Of a DNA stretch of 64,000 nucleotides, positions 33,219-41,013 are shown piece after piece. This DNA comes from Selenomonas sp963528755 (GTDB taxonomy: Bacteria; Bacillota; Negativicutes; Selenomonadales; Selenomonadaceae). Both the position numbers and the translations under genes were made by a program. How positions within the stretch are numbered: position 1 is the first letter of the stretch; every line of letters starts with the position of its first letter. The notes beneath the pieces were generated by a model. It saw nothing but the letters and a program-made list of their open reading frames with translations. It made no database searches and had not been told where the DNA came from. The DNA is taken from assembly GCF_963528755.1 (NCBI RefSeq), contig NZ_CAURXA010000004.1:186001-250000 (forward strand), read 5' to 3'.

Positions 33219-36197
33219 ATGTGTCATAAGACGAGCATCATTATTTTGAGTTACAATACGTTGGAGATGCTGCAGCTTTGCATCGCGAGTATACGTGAGT
33301 ATACGGAAGTTGGAACGTATGAGATCATCGTCGTCGAAAATGCCTCAAAGGACGGCTCGGCCGAGTGGCTCAAAGAGCAGGGGGATCTTCGATGCATCTA
33401 CAACGAGGAGAATCAGGGCTTCCCCAGGGGCTGCAACCAAGGCTTGAAAATTGCGGAAGGAACGGAGCTCCTGCTCCTCAATAGCGACACCGTCGTCACG
33501 AAGGACTGGCTGTCGAATCTGCGCCGTGCGCTTTACAGTGATCCTGCGGTCGGCGCTGTGAGCTGTGTCACGAATTGCTGCTCCAATAATCAGCAGATTG
33601 ATGTTTCTTACCGAGGCATGGAGGAAATGCAGGCATTTGCCGCGGACTACAACAAATCGAACCCTGCATCTTGGGAGAAGAAGACGACACTTGTGGGATT
33701 TTGCTATCTCTTCAAGCGGGAAGTATTCGACAAGGTGGGGTTCCTTGATGAGCAGTTCAGCCCCGGCAACTTCGAGGATGACGACTACTCTCTGCGCATC
33801 TTGCAGCAGGGATGGGATCTTCTCCTCTGCCATGATACATTTATTCATCATTTCGGGCATGCAAGTTTCTCGAAAGGATATGGCGACCAAGAGGCGGCGG
33901 AAAAAGCTCGACGTTCCAATGCATTGATTGAACGAAATGCGGCTTTGTTCCTAAAAAAATGGCATGTGCCTGAGATGTATAAGGTCATGGCGGTGGAGGA
34001 GATTCGCCGTTTGCTGCAGAGCCGTGTAGGTGCAGACGAGGCGGTGCATGAGCGTCACCTGCCGCGTGAAAAGAAGATCGCGGTGCTCCTGCGGGACAGC
34101 CATACGGGGCAACACGAAGTTTGCATTGAAGCTCTCAAGAATGTGAAGTGGCCCGACGGCTATGAAGTGGAAGTATTTACAATCGATGCTCAAAAGCCCT
34201 ATGCGGCACAGGTCAACGAAGTCTTGGCGGACATCGTTGCCAAGGTTAAAATCTATATCAATGACGACATTTTCCTCGTCCATGCGCAGGCGATCGAAGA
34301 GCTGCTGAAGATTTTCCAAGATGAGAGCATTGGCATGGTCGGTTTCCTCGGCAGTGTTTCGCTCCCCGTGAGTGGTAATCTTATGGATTCTCCCTATAAA
34401 TATGGTGCTGTCTATGTGCCGACAGAAGAAGATTTTTCCGAGATGCGCTTCGGTACGGCAGTGCAAGCAGCGGCCGATGTCCGTTATATCCTGCCGTCCT
34501 TCTTTGCGACACAATGGGATATCCCTTGGGATGAATCTTATGAAAAGCAGTATTATGCCGTGCTGGCATATTGTCGAGCATTCGAGAAAGAAGGGTACAA
34601 GATTGTCGTTCCCTTGTCTGAGAACATTTGGTGCGCCTATCAGGTGAAAAATATTTCCTTTGATGCATCCGAAGCTGATCAGAAAAAGTTTTTCACCAGT
34701 TACCATACATATCTCGACGGTACGGAGTCGAAGGCAAGCGGCACGCTTTATGCGTGCGGCGAAGGGAGCACAATTCCCTCGTGGCAGGAATTTTCTTTTC
34801 CAGAAGGAATCTCTGTCGGCAGAGAGACGCACATCCACAAGACGGCGCTCTGCCGACTCGTCCGGCCCAACTTCGCAGGAAAGCCGCGCATCATCGTTGG
34901 CGATTATTGTGAGATCGGCATCGGCAGCACGCTTGCGGCGGTAAATTGCATCGAATTGGAAAATGCCGTAAGTGTGGCGGAGAATGTACATATCAAAGAT
35001 TACGTCCTCGATGAAAGCGGTGTTGGAATATCCACTGCTGATCGTGAGATCCTCACGGAGAAAGGCGGCATTCATGTCGAGCGCGGCGTGCGCATCGAGG
35101 AGAACGTTCTCATCAGGGGGGCCGTGCGCATAGGCCGCGGCAGTATCGTGCGTGAGGGAAGCCGTGTGCAGCAGGATATCCCCCCTTACTGCATCGCTGA
35201 GGGAAGTCCCGCGCACATCGTCAAGGCCTTTTCACCGCGAGCGGGGAAGTGGCTGCCCGTCACAGGTGACAAGGCATTGAGAAGGCTGCTTTCGGAAAGG
35301 GAAAAAACGCCGCCTTTGCTGACATACGCTTTCATCACCTATAATCGCAGTCGGTATTTGAAAAGGTCGCTTCGATGCGTGCTGCAGCAGCTGGGCAACG
35401 ATGAACTCGTGGAAATTCTTGTTTCAGACAATGCTTCGACGGATGATACGCGGGCATTTGTCCAAGAGATGCAAAAGACGTACAGGAATCTGCGCTACCG
35501 CTGCAACGAGAAAAATATCGGTACGGAAGCGAACATCCATACTGCCATGCGGGAGAGTCGAGGCGAATATGTGCTCGTCGCGGGCGATGACGATTATTTT
35601 GTCGACGGCGCTTTGCTCGTCCTGCTCACGAAGCTCGTACAGCATCGCGGAGCGGCGTTGTTTTATCTGGGACAAGGAGAAGATGCCCTTCGCGTATATG
35701 AAGGGAATGGTCCATTGGAATATCTCAGACAAGTGAGCTTCTTCATGACATGGATCACCGCCGTTGTTATGCGTCGCGATCTGTATGCTCGTATATCGGA
35801 CCCACAGAAGTATGATCATACACATATTCCTCAGGTATATGTGCAAATGGAGATATTGAAGCGAAGAGGGAATTTTGTCGTACTTCATGGAAACTTCTTT
35901 GATGAAGGAACGGGAAACTGCCCGTTGGGTGGAACCAATCTTGGTGAGGTCTTTATTAAGAACTATTTTGATGTCTTGCAAGAGGTCGTGGATATTCCTG
36001 CTGCCCAGCTTTCGCAGGAGAAAAAATGGGTCATGGATCGATTGATCATTCCGCGGTGCAGAAAGGTTAAAGAAGAGCAGATCCATCTGTCGTTGGACAG
36101 GTTGCTTGATATCGTTCGAGACTATTATGGCGAGGAGCCGTACTATGAAGAGATCTGCAAGAGACTTGAAGACGTCCTGAAGGAACGACAGAGCTGA
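33219..36197 (+). CDS. Modular glycosyltransferase 5 of the array (GT2, StrF-like, beta-helix, GT2)
   Basis: The 992 residues have the full four-part architecture: GT2 (TSIIILSYNTLEML, NSDTVV, FEDDDYSLRI), StrF-like (VKIYINDDIFLVHAQAIEEL), beta-helix (GVRIEENVLIRGAVRIGRGS) and GT2 (VSDNASTDDTR, AGDDDYF). It closely resembles member 2 through the first three domains. ATG 33219 follows GGGGAGGAG. The C-terminal tail (LDIVRDYYGEEPYYEEI) is the version of which a broken copy follows at 36200-36411. Confidence 0.85.
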   Translation: MCHKTSIIILSYNTLEMLQLCIASIREYTEVGTYEIIVVENASKDGSAEWLKEQGDLRCIYNEENQGFPRGCNQGLKIAEGTELLLLNSDTVVTKDWLSNLRRALYSDPAVGAVSCVTNCCSNNQQIDVSYRGMEEMQAFAADYNKSNPASWEKKTTLVGFCYLFKREVFDKVGFLDEQFSPGNFEDDDYSLRILQQGWDLLLCHDTFIHHFGHASFSKGYGDQEAAEKARRSNALIERNAALFLKKWHVPEMYKVMAVEEIRRLLQSRVGADEAVHERHLPREKKIAVLLRDSHTGQHEVCIEALKNVKWPDGYEVEVFTIDAQKPYAAQVNEVLADIVAKVKIYINDDIFLVHAQAIEELLKIFQDESIGMVGFLGSVSLPVSGNLMDSPYKYGAVYVPTEEDFSEMRFGTAVQAAADVRYILPSFFATQWDIPWDESYEKQYYAVLAYCRAFEKEGYKIVVPLSENIWCAYQVKNISFDASEADQKKFFTSYHTYLDGTESKASGTLYACGEGSTIPSWQEFSFPEGISVGRETHIHKTALCRLVRPNFAGKPRIIVGDYCEIGIGSTLAAVNCIELENAVSVAENVHIKDYVLDESGVGISTADREILTEKGGIHVERGVRIEENVLIRGAVRIGRGSIVREGSRVQQDIPPYCIAEGSPAHIVKAFSPRAGKWLPVTGDKALRRLLSEREKTPPLLTYAFITYNRSRYLKRSLRCVLQQLGNDELVEILVSDNASTDDTRAFVQEMQKTYRNLRYRCNEKNIGTEANIHTAMRESRGEYVLVAGDDDYFVDGALLVLLTKLVQHRGAALFYLGQGEDALRVYEGNGPLEYLRQVSFFMTWITAVVMRRDLYARISDPQKYDHTHIPQVYVQMEILKRRGNFVVLHGNFFDEGTGNCPLGGTNLGEVFIKNYFDVLQEVVDIPAAQLSQEKKWVMDRLIIPRCRKVKEEQIHLSLDRLLDIVRDYYGEEPYYEEICKRLEDVLKERQS

Positions 36198-36199
36198 GT

Positions 36200-36411
36200 G
36201 CGGAAGCGGCGATGCTGCAGGTGATGCCGGCTGAGAGATGGCGTTTGCTGAGAGAGGAGATTCTTCCTGCATACAAAAAATCTGACCGAAGGATCAAGCT
36301 TTATCTTTCCGAAAAAAATTCGATATTATTGAGGAGTATTATACGAAAGAGCTGTATGGTCCACAGATTGTCGAGAGCCTTTGGAAAATATTACAGGATG
36401 TCTTCGAATGA
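36200..36411 (+). pseudogene. Frameshifted C-terminal remnant of another array glycosyltransferase
   Basis: The first frame reads LQVMPAERWRLLREEILPAY, which resembles the helical tail of members 1-5 (DIPAAQLSQEKKWVMDRLII). After a run of A residues near 36312-36320 the match moves to another frame that reads FDIIEEYYTKELYGPQIVES and ends at TGA 36409-36411. This matches FDIVEEYYGNEPYYAQLVEL of member 2. A sixth array gene therefore seems to have been lost, leaving only its end. Confidence 0.7.
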
Positions 36412-36453
36412 GACTGTCGGTGCGCATTTCAAGAAAGAAGGATGACGGATACG

Positions 36454-37413
36454 ATGAAACTGGAAAAGCTCTATGATTTATACGAAGCGAGGAAGGTGTC
36501 AAAACGCCTGTATTGGGAATTGGCGCGCGAGCGACTCGTGCCATTGCTTGAGGTGCAGAAGATTATCAAGAAGAATCCTTATTGTAAAAGTGTCGAGATC
36601 AGAGAGGACGGCATCGTGCTCAAGACACAGGACATCGAACTCTTCTTTGATATGGAACAGAATATTTGCCGGGCGGAGACCATTTTGATCGGTACGGAGG
36701 GTGAGGAGATTTCCCTTATGAGCCGCTTCGTTCCGGAGAGTGCGACGATCTTCGATATCGGCGCGAATGTTGGGCGCGTGAGTCTTGGCTTGGCGAAGGC
36801 GCATGAGGACTCGACGATTTACGCTTTCGAACCTGTGGAAGATACCTTCCACGGCTTGGAGAAGAATCTTCGACTGAATGGCGAAGAGACGCATATCAAG
36901 GCGTACCACATGGGATTCTACAGCGAGAGCGGCGACCTGAAATTCTTTGTACCTGCAGCGAACGAGGCGGCATCTCTGCGTCCTGTTACCGATACGTACT
37001 ATTTCAAAGAGGGCGATCAGGGACAGGGTGAGCGCAAGGAACGTCTGGATGAGATCATCTGCCCCGTCGATACGCTCGATCACTTCGTGGAAGCGAACGG
37101 TATTGCGCGTCTCGATTTCATCAAGTGCGATACCGAGGGCGCGGAGAAGATGGTCTTTGCAGGCGGCGCGCGTGTGTTCAGTGAGCTGCAGCCTGTTGTC
37201 TATACAGAGATGCTCAGAAAGCATGCGGCGCGTTTCGATTATCACCCGAACGAGATCATCGAGATGTTCAAAGGCTGGGGGTATAACTGCTATACGTCCG
37301 ATGGCGAACGGTTGCTTCCTTTCGGGAAGATGGATGAGTCGACGCAGGAGACGAACTTTTTCTTCCTGCACGAGGAGAAGCATCGGGAGCTTTTGAAGCA
37401 GTATGGCAGCTGA
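36454..37413 (+). CDS. FkbM-family SAM-dependent methyltransferase
   Basis: The product has about 319 residues. A helical N-terminal part (~1-85) is followed by a Rossmann methyltransferase domain with motif I FDIGANVGRVSLGLA and the FkbM signature DFIKCDTEGAEKMVFAG. FkbM-type enzymes O-methylate sugars or other small groups, and are common in surface-polysaccharide clusters. The start is uncertain. ATG 36454 has AAGG 12 bases upstream, while ATG 36442 directly abuts that site. Confidence 0.83.
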   Translation: MKLEKLYDLYEARKVSKRLYWELARERLVPLLEVQKIIKKNPYCKSVEIREDGIVLKTQDIELFFDMEQNICRAETILIGTEGEEISLMSRFVPESATIFDIGANVGRVSLGLAKAHEDSTIYAFEPVEDTFHGLEKNLRLNGEETHIKAYHMGFYSESGDLKFFVPAANEAASLRPVTDTYYFKEGDQGQGERKERLDEIICPVDTLDHFVEANGIARLDFIKCDTEGAEKMVFAGGARVFSELQPVVYTEMLRKHAARFDYHPNEIIEMFKGWGYNCYTSDGERLLPFGKMDESTQETNFFFLHEEKHRELLKQYGS

Positions 37414-37511
37414 GGATTTGTGTTTAAAGGCGTGCTTCATTTGCCGGCGTAGACCGCAGGGAAGATTTTTGCATGGTTCAGGCGCATCTTTGATGACTTG
37501 AGGTGAAGCTT

Positions 37512-38531
37512 ATGGTGGAGTACGTGATCTATGCCGACGTTCCGGAGAGAAACCAGCATGTCAGAGATTTTATTTCTCGTTCCGGTGGAGAGTATCTTGG
37601 CTGCGTTGATCGAAACCCGGCAAAATGGGATTCGGACAAGAAGATGTATGCCCCTGCTTTTATCGCGAAGCATCCGCGGGCGAAAATTGTCATCACGAGT
37701 TTTGATATCGAACGGATTGCTCAATATATCCGTCAGCAAGGCTGGATGAATGAGATTCTTGTCTATCCGTATTGGCGGATGCCGTTTTTTGTTGATGCAG
37801 AGCACGAGCCGAGAAGTTGGGGCGAGGCGAATCGAGAGCGGCTGCTGCAGATTTATGACAAAAGGGATTCCTGCAATTTGGCCTATATCGAGGAACTTGT
37901 TCGGCAGAGGGTTGAAGAGTTTGCGCCGATTCGTTTGCAGGATGTATGGGATTACCTTCCGTACGAGCGTTATTTTGTGGATGATGCTCTGATCTCCCGG
38001 GAAGACGATGTGACTTTTGTGGATTGCGGTGCTTATGATGGCGATACGATTGCTGATTTTCAACGGAATTTTGGCAAGCGTTTGAAAAAAGTATATGCTT
38101 TTGAGCCGAATCCTCAAACGTACAGCTCCTTGCAGCAAAATCTGAGGAGCATGGGATTGTGCGATCTGTCGGAGACTTTCTGCTGCGGGGTTTCTGATCA
38201 GCCGGGAAGTGTACGGTTCACGCAGAATAAGACGATGAGCTTCATCGACCCGAACGGGACGATAGAGATCGCCATTCGCACTCTTGATGATTGTGTAGGA
38301 GAAGTGACGGGGAGTCTTTATATCAAGATGGATATCGAAGGCTTTGAGATTCCGGCGCTTCGGGGCGCGGCACGCCTTATTGAAAAATATCATCCATACA
38401 TGGCGATTTGTACCTATCATAAATGGGATGATTATATAGAAATCCCTGAAACCATAAAAGCAATCCGTGATGACTATGAGTTTTATCTTCGCGGAGGAAT
38501 GCATTCCATATGCCATGCTGTGCCTAGATGA
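37512..38531 (+). CDS. FkbM-family methyltransferase with an N-terminal Rossmann-like segment
   Basis: The product has 339 residues. The first ~110 residues (ISRSGGEYLGCVDRNPAKW, then KIVITSFD) look like a nucleotide-binding segment found in some sugar-modifying methyltransferases. The C-terminal part has methyltransferase motif I FVDCGAYDGDTIADF, FEPNP and IKMDIEGFEIPALRGA, the FkbM signature. ATG 37512 has GAGGTG six bases upstream. It is separated from the upstream methyltransferase by about 100 bases and is more A+T-rich than the operon that follows. Confidence 0.82.
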   Translation: MVEYVIYADVPERNQHVRDFISRSGGEYLGCVDRNPAKWDSDKKMYAPAFIAKHPRAKIVITSFDIERIAQYIRQQGWMNEILVYPYWRMPFFVDAEHEPRSWGEANRERLLQIYDKRDSCNLAYIEELVRQRVEEFAPIRLQDVWDYLPYERYFVDDALISREDDVTFVDCGAYDGDTIADFQRNFGKRLKKVYAFEPNPQTYSSLQQNLRSMGLCDLSETFCCGVSDQPGSVRFTQNKTMSFIDPNGTIEIAIRTLDDCVGEVTGSLYIKMDIEGFEIPALRGAARLIEKYHPYMAICTYHKWDDYIEIPETIKAIRDDYEFYLRGGMHSICHAVPR

Positions 38532-38644
38532 GGGCAGGTGATATTTACAGAGGCGCGGCGTCTTGGAGTATGCGAATATATGTCGCGATGAAAGATACGT
38601 TGATTTGAGGACTCTGCTTCACTGAAAGGATGGGAGGGATTGTT

Positions 38645-40261
38645 TTGGGAGAGCGGCTGCTGCTTGATTGTACGCTGCGTGACGGCGGCTATGTAAACAA
38701 TTGGGAGTTTGGCTACGACCAGATTGTAGAAATCTTTGAGCGTCTTGTAAGTTCGGGCGTGGAGTTCATTGAGGTGGGCTTCCTCGATGAAAAGAGCAGC
38801 TTCGACCGCGGGCGTACGGTCTTGCCCGACACGGCTTCCGTCAGCCGCATGTTCGAAGGAGTTTCCAAGGGGAACTCGCTCGTTCTCGGCATGATCGATT
38901 ACGGTGCCTGCAGTATTGAGCGTTTGGAGCCGTGCGAAGAGACGTTCCTCGACGGCATCCGCGTGATCTTCAAGGAATCTAAGATGGAAGCTGCCTTGAA
39001 GTTTTGCGCTGAAGTCAAGAAGCTCGGCTACAAGGTCTTTGCACAGATGGTTTCCGTCACGACGTATACGGATGAGAAGCTCGCCGAGTATGCGAAGCTT
39101 GTCAACGAGGTCATGCCCTATGCGACGTCGATGGTCGACACCTACGGACTGCTCGACGAGGAGCATTTGTGCCATATATACGGCATCCTAGACGCGAATC
39201 TTGACCCGCAGATTCGTGTCGGTTACCACGCGCACAACAATTTCCAGCTCGGCTATGCGAATGCGAAGCACTTTCTCTCGCTCGATTCGGAGCGCGGCCT
39301 CTTGGCGGACGGTACGCTCTACGGCATGGGAAAGAGCGCGGGCAATGCACCGTTGGAACTCTTGATGATGTTCCACAACAAGAAGCAGGGTGCGCGATAT
39401 GATGTCAACCAGGTACTGGAAGCGATTGATAATGTTATTCTGGACATTTATCAGAAACAGTACTGGGGTTATAACCTCTTTTTCTATATCGCTTCTTCGA
39501 TGCATTGCCATCCGAACTATGTAAAGAACCTGATGAACAAACGAACGTTGTCGGTCAAGCAGATTCGCGATATCTTGGGCAGTTTGGAAGTGTCGAAGAG
39601 TCTTCTTTATGATGAAGCGTACATTGAGAAACTTTATCGTGAGTATCAGAGTATTGAGTGCGATGATTCGGCAACGCTTCGTCTCTTGACGGAGAAACTT
39701 TCGGACCGTCCGCTGCTCATCTTAGGGCCGGGACGCAGTATGGAGAAAGAACGAAGCAAAGTCGAGAAGTTTATTGCGGATAAGAAGCCGATCGTGATTT
39801 CCGTGAATTATGCTCCGGAAGATATCGAGGTCACAGGCATTTTTCTCACGAAGGCAAAGCGTTATACGCAGCTTGTGAGCGACCTGCATCGCAGTATCAA
39901 TAAGGGGAAACCGATTTTGGCGACATCGAATGTGACGAAGATCGAGGGCGATTTTCCCTATGTGCTGAATTACAGTTCCCTGATCGACAGGGATACGGAA
40001 ATCATTGACAACTCGCTGATCATGCTCCTCAAAGTTCTGCTCCGCATGAAGGTTTCGACTGTCTCCTTGGCGGGATTCGACGGCTATTCCAAGAGAGCGA
40101 GCAACTACTTTGATGAGAGCAGGGAGTACAGCTTTGCCAAGAGCAAGGCCGATTATTTGAATGCGTATGTCAAAGATTTCTTGAACCGAATCAAGGATGA
40201 GATGACAGTGAACTTCATCACGAAGACGCGCTACGAATGGCAGGGAAAGGACGGCGAGTGA
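38645..40261 (+). CDS. HMG-CoA-lyase-like aldolase with an extra C-terminal domain
   Basis: The product has 538 residues. Residues 1 to ~290 form a DRE-TIM-type aldolase barrel, with LLLDCTLRDGGYVNNWEF at the start and the metal-binding HAHNNFQLGYANA. The closest general families are 4-hydroxy-2-oxovalerate aldolase and HMG-CoA lyase. Residues ~340-538 form a separate alpha/beta domain (LLILGPGRSMEKERSKVEKF) of unknown function. TTG 38645 is the start, with GGGAGG seven bases before it. First gene of a compact operon; its stop overlaps the next start. The substrate is unknown, but the fold implies making or breaking a C-C bond next to a keto acid. Confidence 0.83.
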   Translation: MGERLLLDCTLRDGGYVNNWEFGYDQIVEIFERLVSSGVEFIEVGFLDEKSSFDRGRTVLPDTASVSRMFEGVSKGNSLVLGMIDYGACSIERLEPCEETFLDGIRVIFKESKMEAALKFCAEVKKLGYKVFAQMVSVTTYTDEKLAEYAKLVNEVMPYATSMVDTYGLLDEEHLCHIYGILDANLDPQIRVGYHAHNNFQLGYANAKHFLSLDSERGLLADGTLYGMGKSAGNAPLELLMMFHNKKQGARYDVNQVLEAIDNVILDIYQKQYWGYNLFFYIASSMHCHPNYVKNLMNKRTLSVKQIRDILGSLEVSKSLLYDEAYIEKLYREYQSIECDDSATLRLLTEKLSDRPLLILGPGRSMEKERSKVEKFIADKKPIVISVNYAPEDIEVTGIFLTKAKRYTQLVSDLHRSINKGKPILATSNVTKIEGDFPYVLNYSSLIDRDTEIIDNSLIMLLKVLLRMKVSTVSLAGFDGYSKRASNYFDESREYSFAKSKADYLNAYVKDFLNRIKDEMTVNFITKTRYEWQGKDGE

Positions 40262-41001
40262 TGGGTCGGCTCGCGGGAAAGATCGCGCTCATCACGGGCG
40301 CGACCTCGGGCATCGGCCATGCGTCGGCGCGGCTCTTTGCCTCTGAGGGAGCGCACGTCATCGCCGTGGGCAGAGATGCGGAGCGCGGCGAGGCGCTTGC
40401 CGCTGAGATTGAGAAGAAATATGCGGGGCAAGTACGCTTCGTCCGTGCAGACGTGACGGATGCCGACGATGTGGCGCGGTTTCTTGCTATTGTGCAGGAA
40501 GAGCTCGGACGGCTCGACATCCTCTTCAACAATGCGGGCATCTTCGTGACGCGGGCGATCGACGAGATCGACGATGTGGCGTGGGAGCGTGTCTTTCGCA
40601 CGAATACGAAGGCGGCGATGGATATGACGGCGGCGTTTTTGCCGCTCCTGCAAAAGGCAAAGGGAGCGATCCTGAACACGGCTTCGATCGGCGGTCTTCC
40701 CTATCATATCGCGGGCAGCAAGACGTACCTCTACGCTTCGTCGAAGGCGGCACTGATCCAGTTCACGAAGCTCTGTGCGCTGAACTTCGCGCCTGACGTG
40801 CGCGTGAACTGCCTCGCTCCCGGCATCACGGACACGCCGATCTATACGAATCGCGACTTCTCGCGCTTTTCGGGCATACCGATGGGGCGCGTCGCCGACG
40901 CTCTCGAAGTGGCGCGCGCGGCGCTCTTCCTCGTCTCGGATGAGGCTTCTTACATCACAGGCGCGGTGCTGCCCGTTGACGGCGGTGCGTCGCTGAAGTA
41001 G
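40261..41001 (+). CDS. Short-chain dehydrogenase/reductase
   Basis: This is a 246-residue classical SDR. The NAD(P)-binding motif is TGATSGIG at ~14-21, with NNAG at ~88 and a catalytic Ser and YxxxK seen as NTASIGG and YLYASSKAA. PVDGG is near the C-terminus. It should oxidise or reduce a hydroxyl/keto group of the operon's intermediate. ATG overlaps the aldolase stop (TGATG), which indicates translational coupling. Confidence 0.9.
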   Translation: MGRLAGKIALITGATSGIGHASARLFASEGAHVIAVGRDAERGEALAAEIEKKYAGQVRFVRADVTDADDVARFLAIVQEELGRLDILFNNAGIFVTRAIDEIDDVAWERVFRTNTKAAMDMTAAFLPLLQKAKGAILNTASIGGLPYHIAGSKTYLYASSKAALIQFTKLCALNFAPDVRVNCLAPGITDTPIYTNRDFSRFSGIPMGRVADALEVARAALFLVSDEASYITGAVLPVDGGASLK

Positions 41002-41013
41002 CGGAGGTGCTTC

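Noticed and set aside
33951..35216. 421-codon minus-strand frame inside array member 5
   Set aside because: The plus strand encodes clear GT and beta-helix motifs there; similar mirror frames occur opposite the other members.
21109..36453. Genomic island or prophage carrying the glycosyltransferase array
   Set aside because: The array is A+T-richer and flanked by a palindrome and gene remnants, but there is no integrase, transposase, tRNA or attachment-site duplication in view, so transfer is possible but not shown.
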